NCBI RefSeq assembly: GCF_001182785.1
Contig: NZ_CP012099.1
Span: 4,524,501-4,588,500, forward strand
DNA from: Bacillus thuringiensis
GTDB taxonomy: Bacteria; Bacillota; Bacilli; Bacillales; Bacillaceae_G
Reading direction: 5' to 3'
Length of the DNA: 64,000 bases
Part shown: piece after piece, positions 49,663 through 56,970 of the stretch
Numbering within the stretch: position 1 is the first letter of the stretch
How the letters are laid out: every line of letters begins with the position of its first letter
Position numbers and translations under genes: made by a program
Notes under the pieces: model-generated
What the model saw: the letters and a program-made list of their open reading frames with translations, nothing else
The model's database searches: none
Told to the model about the DNA's origin: nothing

Positions 49663-49874
49663 GCTTCTACTCTTCGCTAAATCCTCTATTCCACCTAAAG
49701 ACTGTCCAAGCACAATTTTTAATTTATATACTCAAATTTTCACACGTACACATCATGGATTCAAACATATTAACTACTTTCCTACCCACTACATCTTCTG
49801 GGTTTACGACGAATGGGGCTTAAATAGGCACTGACCGCTTCTATCCCACGCCAGATCCTCTATTCCATCTATAA
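49663..49874. repeat. Pair of ~37-base direct repeats
   Basis: GCTTCTA...CGC..ATCCTCTATTCCA.CTA occurs at 49663-49699 and 49838-49874, 175 bases apart. The DNA between them holds no convincing gene. Confidence 0.55.
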
Positions 49875-49892
49875 AGTATCTTTTTATCTTTT

Positions 49893-50276
49893 TTAACTCT
49901 TCGTTAGTTCTTTCTCATCTTTCATGCTATAGTATCCTAAATTCACAACGATTAAGAAATAACCACCCATAATCCCTACTGCAAATGCCCACATAACCAT
50001 GTGGTGCTCAATTTCGTACATAATAATAGCACCCAAAATGGCAGCTGCAAAACGGTTAAACATACCGAGTGTCGGTGCTTTCGTCTTCTTTACAATACTA
50101 TCTCCAAGCTTCTCAATTCTTCTCCCTAAAAGCCAAACGCAATACATACTTACAATAAGCCCAATTCCAGCGCCTAAAAAGTGTGCTGAAAACGGTGTTA
50201 ACATCCAACCTAGTAACAAAATACCTAGTATATAATACGATTGGATTTTAAATGATCTTAGTGACATACTAATCAT
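49893..50276 (-). CDS. ATP synthase subunit I-like membrane protein
   Basis: A 127-residue protein with four hydrophobic helices and a basic loop after the second (GRRIEKLGDSIVKKTKAPTLG). The layout and length resemble the AtpI/DUF subunit-I family, although no atp genes are near. GAGGGG precedes the first ATG; a second ATG three codons on is also usable. Function here is unproven. Confidence 0.6.
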   Translation of the reverse strand: MISMSLRSFKIQSYYILGILLLGWMLTPFSAHFLGAGIGLIVSMYCVWLLGRRIEKLGDSIVKKTKAPTLGMFNRFAAAILGAIIMYEIEHHMVMWAFAVGIMGGYFLIVVNLGYYSMKDEKELTKS

Positions 50277-50363
50277 GCTGTACCCCTCTTCATTCGTTCT
50301 TATCTATCCAACAAAAAATTTCTTTCAAATTCATATTCCTTACATCCATTTCACTCAAATCAA

Positions 50364-50394
50364 AAACAACATAAACCGTATGTTTATGTTGTTT
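50364..50394. other. 13-bp hairpin in the divergent gap
   Basis: AAACAACATAAAC/GTTTATGTTGTTT around CGTAT, between two divergent small genes; it is not placed as a terminator for either. Confidence 0.4.
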
Positions 50395-50555
50395 AAATGT
50401 TTTTAGGAAATAATATTATACAAGATTTCGAACATCATATTCTCATATTTTGTGACGGTTTTCCAAACTTTTTTCGTCCATTTATGAAAAAAATGATATC
50501 AATCTATGAACATACGGATATGATGTAATAAGCACACAAATAAAGGGGGCGTCTA

Positions 50556-50777
50556 ATGATTTATTTTTTAATGGCTCTCATTCACCTCATTATCCCTGCA
50601 CTTATCGGACTTTCATTGTATTGGTACACGAAAAATCATAGCATTTTTTACGCTGTCCTCGGTGTTCTTCTTCCTGGTATTATTCTTATTACACTCTTCC
50701 GTATTCCATTTTTAAACTTAATCCCACTTATTACTGCTATCTTATTTCTCATCTTCTTACCAAAAATAAAAAAATAG
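50556..50777 (+). CDS. Small hydrophobic membrane protein, 73 residues
   Basis: Almost entirely hydrophobic: about three helices (2-23, 30-45, 49-68), ending PKIKK. AAAGGGGG precedes the ATG, and its stop lies inside the terminator shared with the convergent DMT gene. Function is unknown. Confidence 0.7.
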   Translation: MIYFLMALIHLIIPALIGLSLYWYTKNHSIFYAVLGVLLPGIILITLFRIPFLNLIPLITAILFLIFLPKIKK

Positions 50778-50813
50778 GAAAGCAGATCATAGGTGATCTG
50801 TTTTCCTATTTTG
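50770..50813. terminator. Bidirectional terminator
   Basis: AAAATAGGAAA-CAGATCA pairs with TGATCTG-TTTCCTATTTT around TAGG. Confidence 0.85.
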
Positions 50814-51711
50814 ATATAGGTTCCCCTGCAATAGAATGAACTTTTACTTTCTCCGATTTCACAAACCATAGACCGACAAAAATGATAATTCCACCGATGA
50901 TCTGTTGAAACGATACATATTCATTTGCCCAGACAGCTGCAAATAAAACAGCTACAAGCGGCGTTATATACATATATACCATCGTATGTGACGCCCCAAT
51001 TTTTTGAACACCAACATACCACATCACTAAGCCGAATACTGTGACAAAGAAAATAGAATATAGTAAAGCAAATAGTGTCATTCCGTGAGTAATTTGAAAT
51101 GGCATGACAAACACATGCGGACCACTTAACAATAATAGCGGAATCGCACCCACTAATGCAGACCATGTAGTAACACGTAATGCTGAATATTTTTTAATTA
51201 ATGGTCCTGCTAAAACAGGATAAAGCCCCCAGCATATTGATGTAATAAGTCCAATTCCATTGCCATAAAAAGAACTAGTAAGTGAACGTCCTGCTACTAA
51301 AACTAATGCTGCACCAACAAAAGCAATCATAGAACCGATTAACTTTCGAGAAGAAAAATTTTCTTGTTTCAGAAAAATCGCAAATACAGTTGTAAAAATA
51401 GGTGATATAGAAATGAGTAAAGAGGCATTTGTAGCGGATGTATATTTGACAGTTTCCATAAATAACGTTTGATACAGTACAATACCTACAACGCTAACGA
51501 TGATTAATCTAGGTATATCCTTTCGCTCCATATAAACCGACTTTTCAATAAAAAAGGTAAGGAGTAACAGAAGCGGTGCCGCCGCCATCATACGAAGTGC
51601 AGTAAACTCAATTGCTGTAAATTCTAAAAGTCCATACTTCGCAATCGTATAGTTAATCCCCCAAATAATAACAACACTTAAAATTAATAACTCAATTCCC
51701 CATCTTCTCAT
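50806..51711 (-). CDS. EamA/DMT-family transporter
   Basis: A 301-residue drug/metabolite transporter with ten helices in two EamA repeats (about 8-140 and 152-290). It begins RRWGIELLILSVVIIWGINYTIAKYG, a typical EamA start, and shows the repeat-end motif GSMIAFVGAALV. Substrate unknown. It is monocistronic. Confidence 0.88.
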   Translation of the reverse strand: MRRWGIELLILSVVIIWGINYTIAKYGLLEFTAIEFTALRMMAAAPLLLLLTFFIEKSVYMERKDIPRLIIVSVVGIVLYQTLFMETVKYTSATNASLLISISPIFTTVFAIFLKQENFSSRKLIGSMIAFVGAALVLVAGRSLTSSFYGNGIGLITSICWGLYPVLAGPLIKKYSALRVTTWSALVGAIPLLLLSGPHVFVMPFQITHGMTLFALLYSIFFVTVFGLVMWYVGVQKIGASHTMVYMYITPLVAVLFAAVWANEYVSFQQIIGGIIIFVGLWFVKSEKVKVHSIAGEPISK

Positions 51712-51800
51712 GCGTATCCCCTCCGCAAAGAAGATTATACAGAAAATTCAATCATATGTACATTTCATTATGTGAAAAAATCTTTTTATTATATGAAACT

Positions 51801-51876
51801 TTTTGGTAAATGAAATTATATCGGCGATTTCCCAAATATATCGACTAATCAACAAAAATCGACAATAATAGCGACT
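51801..51876. repeat. Dispersed intergenic repeat, copy D
   Basis: TTTTGGTAAATGAAATTATA, then TCGGCGATTTCCCAAATATA, TCGACTAATC and AACAAAAATCGACA. The head GGTAAATGAAATTATAT is shared with copy A. Confidence 0.65.
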
Positions 51877-51888
51877 TATAAAATAAAA

Positions 51889-51925
51889 AAATGTGAGTCC
51901 AAAATACATTTTGGACTCACATTTC
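51889..51925 (-). terminator. Terminator after the IscA-like gene
   Basis: A 17-bp stem AAATGTGAGTCCAAAAT and complement with an AC centre; T-run on the minus strand. Confidence 0.9.
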
Positions 51926-51930
51926 CTTTA

Positions 51931-52254
51931 CTATACTCGAACGTGTAACTTCATATTTGGATTATAAAACTGGCTTGGGCTCTTCAACTGAAAAGTTCCT
52001 CCACCTTCATGCCAATCAACCGTTAACTTATCATCCATAAATACAAGCTTTGTACGATCAGCGATAAAATTCATTGTGCTTGATTCAATATCCACATCGC
52101 GCTCATCTTTTTCTGCTACAGCTACTAAATCGATGATTCCGCTCATAACACAACCGCAACCCTCATTATCGTAAAATAACTTTATATATTTCGCTTCACT
52201 CGGAATCGTATCCATAATCTTTTTATATGCTGCTTCTGTTACAGTAACGTACAT
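51931..52254 (-). CDS. HesB/IscA-like protein (YqkB type)
   Basis: A 107-residue protein with the Fe-S biosynthesis (HesB) fold: starts MYVTVTEAAYKKIMD and has EGCGCVMSGIIDLVAV. The usual A-type C-terminal CxC is absent; only the central CGC cluster remains, as in B. subtilis YqkB (same length). It is therefore probably not a classical A-type scaffold. It is monocistronic. Confidence 0.8.
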   Translation of the reverse strand: MYVTVTEAAYKKIMDTIPSEAKYIKLFYDNEGCGCVMSGIIDLVAVAEKDERDVDIESSTMNFIADRTKLVFMDDKLTVDWHEGGGTFQLKSPSQFYNPNMKLHVRV

Positions 52255-52392
52255 ATGTTAATCTTCATCCTCTCTTCTCTTATCATTCATATATTGTATC
52301 ACCATTTTTCTCAAAAATTATATACAGAAAATTAAGACTAATATACAATGTATGTGATAAAGTTTCAGCAATCGAGCTTTTATGAGTAGTTC

Positions 52393-52596
52393 ATGCAGGA
52401 GAAAGGATGTTTACTATCCGTGTTCAAACTACAACGATATCCTATGTTATTAGGTCTATTTAGTAGTTTCTTCATTTCTAGCGGAATGCTATTACAGCAT
52501 GTACTTCCCTATTCTCCTTCTATTGACTGGATTCTAGGTTTTATTTGTTTCCTATCCGCTTCTTATTTTACTACGAAGAATACAAACAACTCATAA
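52393..52596 (+). CDS. Small membrane protein, about 67 residues
   Basis: Two hydrophobic segments (LLGLFSSFFISSGMLLQHVL and IDWILGFICFLSASYF) end in a polar tail. The start is unclear: ATG 52393 has no good Shine-Dalgarno sequence, and an AGGAGAAAGG stretch lies inside the reading frame ahead of GTG 52420, too far away. Real coding is likely but not certain. It lies 32 bases before the NIF3-like gene. Confidence 0.5.
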   Translation: MQEKGCLLSVFKLQRYPMLLGLFSSFFISSGMLLQHVLPYSPSIDWILGFICFLSASYFTTKNTNNS

Positions 52597-52628
52597 AGCA
52601 AGAATCATCTTAAGGAGGATTATCAAAC

Positions 52629-53549
52629 ATGCCAGCCTTAAAAAAAATAGAGCAATCACTCGATCACTTATTTCAAATTGAAAAATACGGAAAAGATAGC
52701 GCCTTTAGTCGATTTATCCCAGCCGTATATGATCCTATCAAATTTCCTTGGCAACAATTTTTCGAAGCAAATTTTGTAGATTTATTTAACGGCCTTATGA
52801 TGCACGGATCTGAAAATGTAAACAAAGTATTTTTAGCTGTATTCCCTACAGATGACGTTCTTGAAACATTCATTTCACAATCCACACCCGGTGATTTACT
52901 CTTTATGCACCATCCCCTTGTAATGGAGTGCGGTGATCCAATTGGAAGATCAGGCCGCGGTTTCATACCAATTCCTGAAAAATATTTGCAAGGAATAAAA
53001 GAAAAACAACTTTCTATATATACATGTCACGTACCAATGGATTTTCATCAAACTCATGGAACGAGTATTTCAATTGCAAAAGCATTAAATGCTACTGTAG
53101 TGGACAACTTTGCATATGGAGGTCCAGAACAAGAACCAGTTGGCCTTATTTGTGAAATAGATGAAACATCGACAGAAGCACTCCAAAAACATCTAAAAAA
53201 ACTCTTCCAGATTCCTTACACAGACTTCGAAGGTAAACGACATGATTCCATTAAAAAAATCGCAATTATCGCTGGATGTGGCGATGTTGTATCTTTAATG
53301 AAGGAAGCAGAAGAAAAAGGTGCTGAAGCATATATTACAGGAGAAATCCATTGCCATATCGACAATGATTACGGCCGACATAAATATTCTCTCATTATGG
53401 ATTATGTAAAAGAAACGAATATGTCTCTAATTGGGGTGTCACACTCTGCCTCTGAATATTTAGTGAAAGAGACATTGATGTATGATTGGTTTAAAGAGAA
53501 TTTTGATGTGGATGTTATTTTGCTTCCGCAGGAGAAATGGTGGCTCTAA
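52629..53549 (+). CDS. NIF3-like dinuclear metal-centre protein
   Basis: A 306-residue member of the NIF3 (GTP cyclohydrolase I type 2-like) superfamily. Metal ligands are visible in LLFMHHPLV (His pair near residue 96), CHVPMD and the C-terminal GVSHSASE. It is shorter than the YqfO type because the central PII-like insertion is missing. Function is not known for the family. AAGGAGG precedes the ATG. Confidence 0.85.
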   Translation: MPALKKIEQSLDHLFQIEKYGKDSAFSRFIPAVYDPIKFPWQQFFEANFVDLFNGLMMHGSENVNKVFLAVFPTDDVLETFISQSTPGDLLFMHHPLVMECGDPIGRSGRGFIPIPEKYLQGIKEKQLSIYTCHVPMDFHQTHGTSISIAKALNATVVDNFAYGGPEQEPVGLICEIDETSTEALQKHLKKLFQIPYTDFEGKRHDSIKKIAIIAGCGDVVSLMKEAEEKGAEAYITGEIHCHIDNDYGRHKYSLIMDYVKETNMSLIGVSHSASEYLVKETLMYDWFKENFDVDVILLPQEKWWL

Positions 53550-53609
53550 CACTATCATTTTTTAATTTATATACACAATACAATCGACCACAGAAAAATA
53601 GATAAATGA

Positions 53610-53792
53610 GAAAGCACATGTACCAACGTAAATGCTTTCGTTGTGCCAGAAAACGAACCTACTGTTAGCACCGAATTTACTGGTGCTAATAGTATTACAG
53701 CTGGAAACCTATTTTTGAGAGAGTATACAACCCCTCTTTATATTCATGCTGCAAGTGCTTTATATTCTGTTTTTCTCATTACTGATATATAG
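53610..53792 (+). pseudogene. Possible gene remnant, C-terminal fragment
   Basis: An open frame of 60 codons without a start codon or ribosome site reads like protein: NAFVVPENEPTVSTEFTGAN, then SITAGNLFLREYTTPLYIHA and a hydrophobic end LYSVFLITDI. An in-frame stop lies directly before it. I do not recognise the family. It may be the tail of a lost gene, or chance. Confidence 0.35.
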
Positions 53793-53805
53793 CAATTCAT
53801 TCCAT

Positions 53806-53830
53806 AAAAAAAGACCCGAGATTCGGGTCA
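53806..53830 (-). terminator. Terminator of the WxL operon
   Basis: GACCCGA/TCGGGTC with a 3-base loop; seven T follow on the minus strand. It lies about 100 bases after the last operon gene. Confidence 0.85.
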
Positions 53831-53931
53831 ACAAATAGAAATATAAATGAACTACAACAAATAACAGACAAAGCCATTATATATTTTTCATAGTAAAACA
53901 TCCATTATTTTCTTTTTACACTATCAATATA

Positions 53932-54948
53932 TTATTTTTCTTTATCGTCTTCTTTTTTAGAGCGTCTACCTAAGAAGAACACAAGAACTAATAATATAAT
54001 TACCAGTAGTACTCCGCTGATAATGTAATATAGCGTGTAGTCTTTTTTCGCTTCTACCGCTGTATCATTTAACTTATCGGCTGTCTTTCCTTCAATTGTA
54101 AATTTCTTCGTCCATTCCCACTTTTGATCGCCATCAGTAGCTTTCACTTCTACTCGGTACGTTCCTGGATCAAACGCTTTGTTTTCCCAGCTAATAGCGT
54201 AATCAAAGTTTGAGTTTGGCGCCATTCTTAAATTTTCTTTTTTCGCTTCAAATAAAACATCTGTACCTTTTTCTTTATATACCTTTGCATCAACACTTAA
54301 ATTTTTTAACATTGCTGGCTTTACGTTTTGTAAATTTGCAGTAACAACGTTACGCCCGTTAACTTGTGTTGGCTTTACTTCGTTTAATTTCATGTCTGGT
54401 TTTACTTCAGCATCTGTCTCTTTTAAAACAACACCAATTGCGTATGCATATTTATTTTCAATTTGCACACCTTCATCTTTTTTCTTTGCATTCTCATCTT
54501 CTTTTTCTTTAAAGTATAAACCACCTAAAATAACACCATCAAACGACTCACTTGGCATTTCCAAGTTTATATCAACTGTCACTATGCTGTTAACCGGTAC
54601 TTTCGTTTCTTTTGGCATTTTAGCAATTTTAGAAAACGGATATTTCAAAGTAGAATCCGTTTTTGGTTCTACTGTACTATAATCTGTAATACCATTACTA
54701 TTCGTAATTGCTGCATTAGCAAACGATTCTACCACAACTTCTTTATTCGTATCATTTTTCATTTGGACTTGAATTGTTTGCTTTTGTCCAGGTTGCATTT
54801 TCAAATCAAAATACGTTTGATTTTTATCAATTTGATTTTCTGGTATAACTGCTGTCACAGCGAATTTCATTTCAGCTGCATATACTGAAAAAGCGTTTAC
54901 CATGAAGAATGTAATTAATAGTAAGCTAGTAAATAGTTTTTTTACCAT
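53932..54948 (-). CDS. DUF916/DUF3324 WxL-associated surface protein
   Basis: A 338-residue exported protein with the two-domain layout known from csc clusters: signal peptide (1-24), DUF916 domain (about 28-155; FAVTAVIPENQIDKNQTYFD is typical), DUF3324 domain (about 165-290), then a transmembrane helix (about 308-330) and a basic tail (GRRSKKEDDKEK). DUF916 is a peptidoglycan-binding type and DUF3324 a partner-binding type in recent descriptions. It is the fifth and last gene of the riboswitch-controlled operon and probably tethers the WxL proteins to the cell. Confidence 0.9.
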   Translation of the reverse strand: MVKKLFTSLLLITFFMVNAFSVYAAEMKFAVTAVIPENQIDKNQTYFDLKMQPGQKQTIQVQMKNDTNKEVVVESFANAAITNSNGITDYSTVEPKTDSTLKYPFSKIAKMPKETKVPVNSIVTVDINLEMPSESFDGVILGGLYFKEKEDENAKKKDEGVQIENKYAYAIGVVLKETDAEVKPDMKLNEVKPTQVNGRNVVTANLQNVKPAMLKNLSVDAKVYKEKGTDVLFEAKKENLRMAPNSNFDYAISWENKAFDPGTYRVEVKATDGDQKWEWTKKFTIEGKTADKLNDTAVEAKKDYTLYYIISGVLLVIILLVLVFFLGRRSKKEDDKEK

Positions 54949-55057
54949 CTCTTATGTAATCCCCTTCATATCCATTTTATAGACAAGAAAGAGACAAGGT
55001 TAAAGCCATTCCCTTATCTCTTCTCATTTTCCTCTTTTATCTTAAAATTCCTCTTAC

Positions 55058-55783
55058 TTACATAGGAGCGTCTGTTAGTTCCCAAGTTAGTGAAGTTGTG
55101 TATTGTGTTTGTTCTTTTTTCGTTTTACCTGGTACAGATAACTCTACGCTTTGTTTCGCTTCTGTTGCATCTTTACCAAACGTATTTACCCATGTACCCA
55201 TACCTTGGTTTTCTTTTGCATCGATTAAATCAGATGCTGCACCACTTGGATTTAATGTGATAGATTGTTCTGCTGTTGGTGCGTCGCTACCTGCATTTGA
55301 TTTCAAAGCTGAATTTTTTAATGTCAATGCCGCGCCATCCAACGCTTTATCATCTGCAGTTTTGAATTGACCATTTTGTTTTACTGTTAAATGCCATCCA
55401 GCATTTGTACCACGATTATCTGTTACTTGAACGTAGTTCGGCACGTCAATTACAGAACCGTCTACTTTTTTCTTTACTTTATCTAATTCTGCAAAGTAGA
55501 TTTCGTTATTCCCTGATGCTTTTTGTGTTTTAAAGTTGAAGTTAGATACATAATCAATACTTAGTGGACCATCTGTACCTTTTTTATCTGGATCAACTGG
55601 ATCTACAGTTTCATCTGGATTCTCTGGATTAACAACATCAATTTTATCTGTATTTTTCTCGAATTTAATAAATGCTTTTGAGTCTAATTTCCCGCCATCT
55701 TTCTCAGCTGCAAATGCAGACGTCCCTACTGATACTGATGATAATGTTACCGCTCCAATTAATGCTAATTTTGCTAGTTTCAT
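55058..55783 (-). CDS. WxL-domain cell-surface protein
   Basis: A 241-residue secreted protein: signal peptide MKLAKLALIGAVTLSSVSVG through SAFA (cleavage near residue 25), an acidic proline linker (NPENPDETVDPVDPDKKG), then the WxL domain with motif 1 in GWHLTVKQNGQF and the terminal motif LTWELTDAPM. WxL domains bind peptidoglycan non-covalently. AAAGGGG precedes ATG 55783; the frame upstream (MIIKGYKT) is not needed. It is about half-identical to the neighbouring WxL protein, clearly a tandem duplicate. Confidence 0.92.
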   Translation of the reverse strand: MKLAKLALIGAVTLSSVSVGTSAFAAEKDGGKLDSKAFIKFEKNTDKIDVVNPENPDETVDPVDPDKKGTDGPLSIDYVSNFNFKTQKASGNNEIYFAELDKVKKKVDGSVIDVPNYVQVTDNRGTNAGWHLTVKQNGQFKTADDKALDGAALTLKNSALKSNAGSDAPTAEQSITLNPSGAASDLIDAKENQGMGTWVNTFGKDATEAKQSVELSVPGKTKKEQTQYTTSLTWELTDAPM

Positions 55784-55848
55784 AGTTTTATACCCCTTTA
55801 TAATCATTTTTCAATTCATTTATTCTTAATTTTCAATCTTATAAAAGC

Positions 55849-56577
55849 TTAGTTTGGTGTATCTTCTAAAGTCCAAGTTAACTCAGCTGAATATTTCGCA
55901 CCTTTTTCTTTCGCTGTCGTACCTGGTACGAATAAGCTCACACTCTGTTTACCTTGTTCTGTCCCTTTACCAAATGCAGTCGTCCAATCACCCATACCTT
56001 TATTCTTTGCGGCAGTAGTAATTTCCACCGCATCTCCACCTGGAGCTAGTGTTACTTTATTTTTAAATGTTGTAGGTGCATATTGTGCATCAGTTACAGA
56101 ATTTACAACTGGGTTACTTAAGCTTAAAGCTGCATTTGTTAACTCACTATTACCACTTTTAAATTGTGCATTTTGCTTTACTTTTAATTTCCATCCTGCA
56201 TTTGTACCACGGTTATCTGTTACAGATATGAAGTTAGGTACTTCAACTGTTTTAGTCGCTTGTTTTACTTTATCCAGTTTTGCAAAGTACGTTTGATCAT
56301 TACCAGAGATAACTTGCTCGCCGAAGTGTAAGTTAGAAACGTAGTTAATACTTAATGGACCTTTTGTTCCTTTTTCATGGTCACCAGGGTTCTCTGGTGT
56401 AACTTTTTCATTTGGAGTTTCTGGATTGTTTGGATCTGTTGTGCTTGTATCTTCAATAAACGTTACATCTGTTTTTGATTTCATATTTGCTTTCTCTTCC
56501 GCAAATGCTGAAGTTCCTACTGCTGCAACTGATGTTAATGATACTGCACCGATTAATGCTAATTTTGCTAGTTTCAT
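55849..56577 (-). CDS. WxL-domain cell-surface protein
   Basis: A 242-residue paralogue of the next gene. Signal peptide MKLAKLALIGAVSLTSVAAV to AFA, an acidic linker (NPETPNEKVTPENPGDHEKG), WxL motif 1 in GWKLKVKQNAQF and the terminal motif LTWTLEDTPN. Third gene of the operon. Sequence similarity runs from signal peptide to end, so the pair arose by duplication. Confidence 0.92.
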   Translation of the reverse strand: MKLAKLALIGAVSLTSVAAVGTSAFAEEKANMKSKTDVTFIEDTSTTDPNNPETPNEKVTPENPGDHEKGTKGPLSINYVSNLHFGEQVISGNDQTYFAKLDKVKQATKTVEVPNFISVTDNRGTNAGWKLKVKQNAQFKSGNSELTNAALSLSNPVVNSVTDAQYAPTTFKNKVTLAPGGDAVEITTAAKNKGMGDWTTAFGKGTEQGKQSVSLFVPGTTAKEKGAKYSAELTWTLEDTPN

Positions 56578-56613
56578 ATGTACCTTCCCCTTTTCTCTGT
56601 TTTCATCTATTTT

Positions 56614-56931
56614 TTATTTTGAATACACTTGCTTTCCCCTAATTCTTTTGAATACATATAGAGATAAAACAATCGAAAACAATCCTATATATTGTTTGAA
56701 GTCCCGTGTCTGGCCTCCTGTTTTCGGTAAATATTTATCTCCATTTTTATTTTTATCAACTGTCTCTTTTTTTGTATTTATCTTTGTCGGATCAGTTGAT
56801 GTATTTGGTGTATAGCTATTCGAAAATGTAATACCCGCTTTTGAATTCGTACTTGTAGCCGTTACTACATTTGCCATAAGAAACGGCACACATATAACTG
56901 TGGAAACGATAATACCAACTATTTTTTTCAT
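56614..56931 (-). CDS. Small LPXTG-anchored surface protein
   Basis: A 105-residue protein: signal peptide (MKKIVGIIVSTVICVPFLMA), a short Ser/Thr/Lys-rich stretch, the sorting signal LPKTGG, a hydrophobic helix (IGLFSIVLSLYVF) and a positive tail (KRIRGKQVYSK). It is covalently attached by sortase, which is not encoded in the window. It matches the small CscD-type protein of lactic acid bacteria WxL clusters. ATG 56931 is preceded by GGAGAG; the longer frame adds 11 codons before the signal peptide. Second gene of the operon. Confidence 0.88.
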   Translation of the reverse strand: MKKIVGIIVSTVICVPFLMANVVTATSTNSKAGITFSNSYTPNTSTDPTKINTKKETVDKNKNGDKYLPKTGGQTRDFKQYIGLFSIVLSLYVFKRIRGKQVYSK

Positions 56932-56970
56932 TACTCTCTCCTTTCTAAAATTTATATATTTCATATATTT

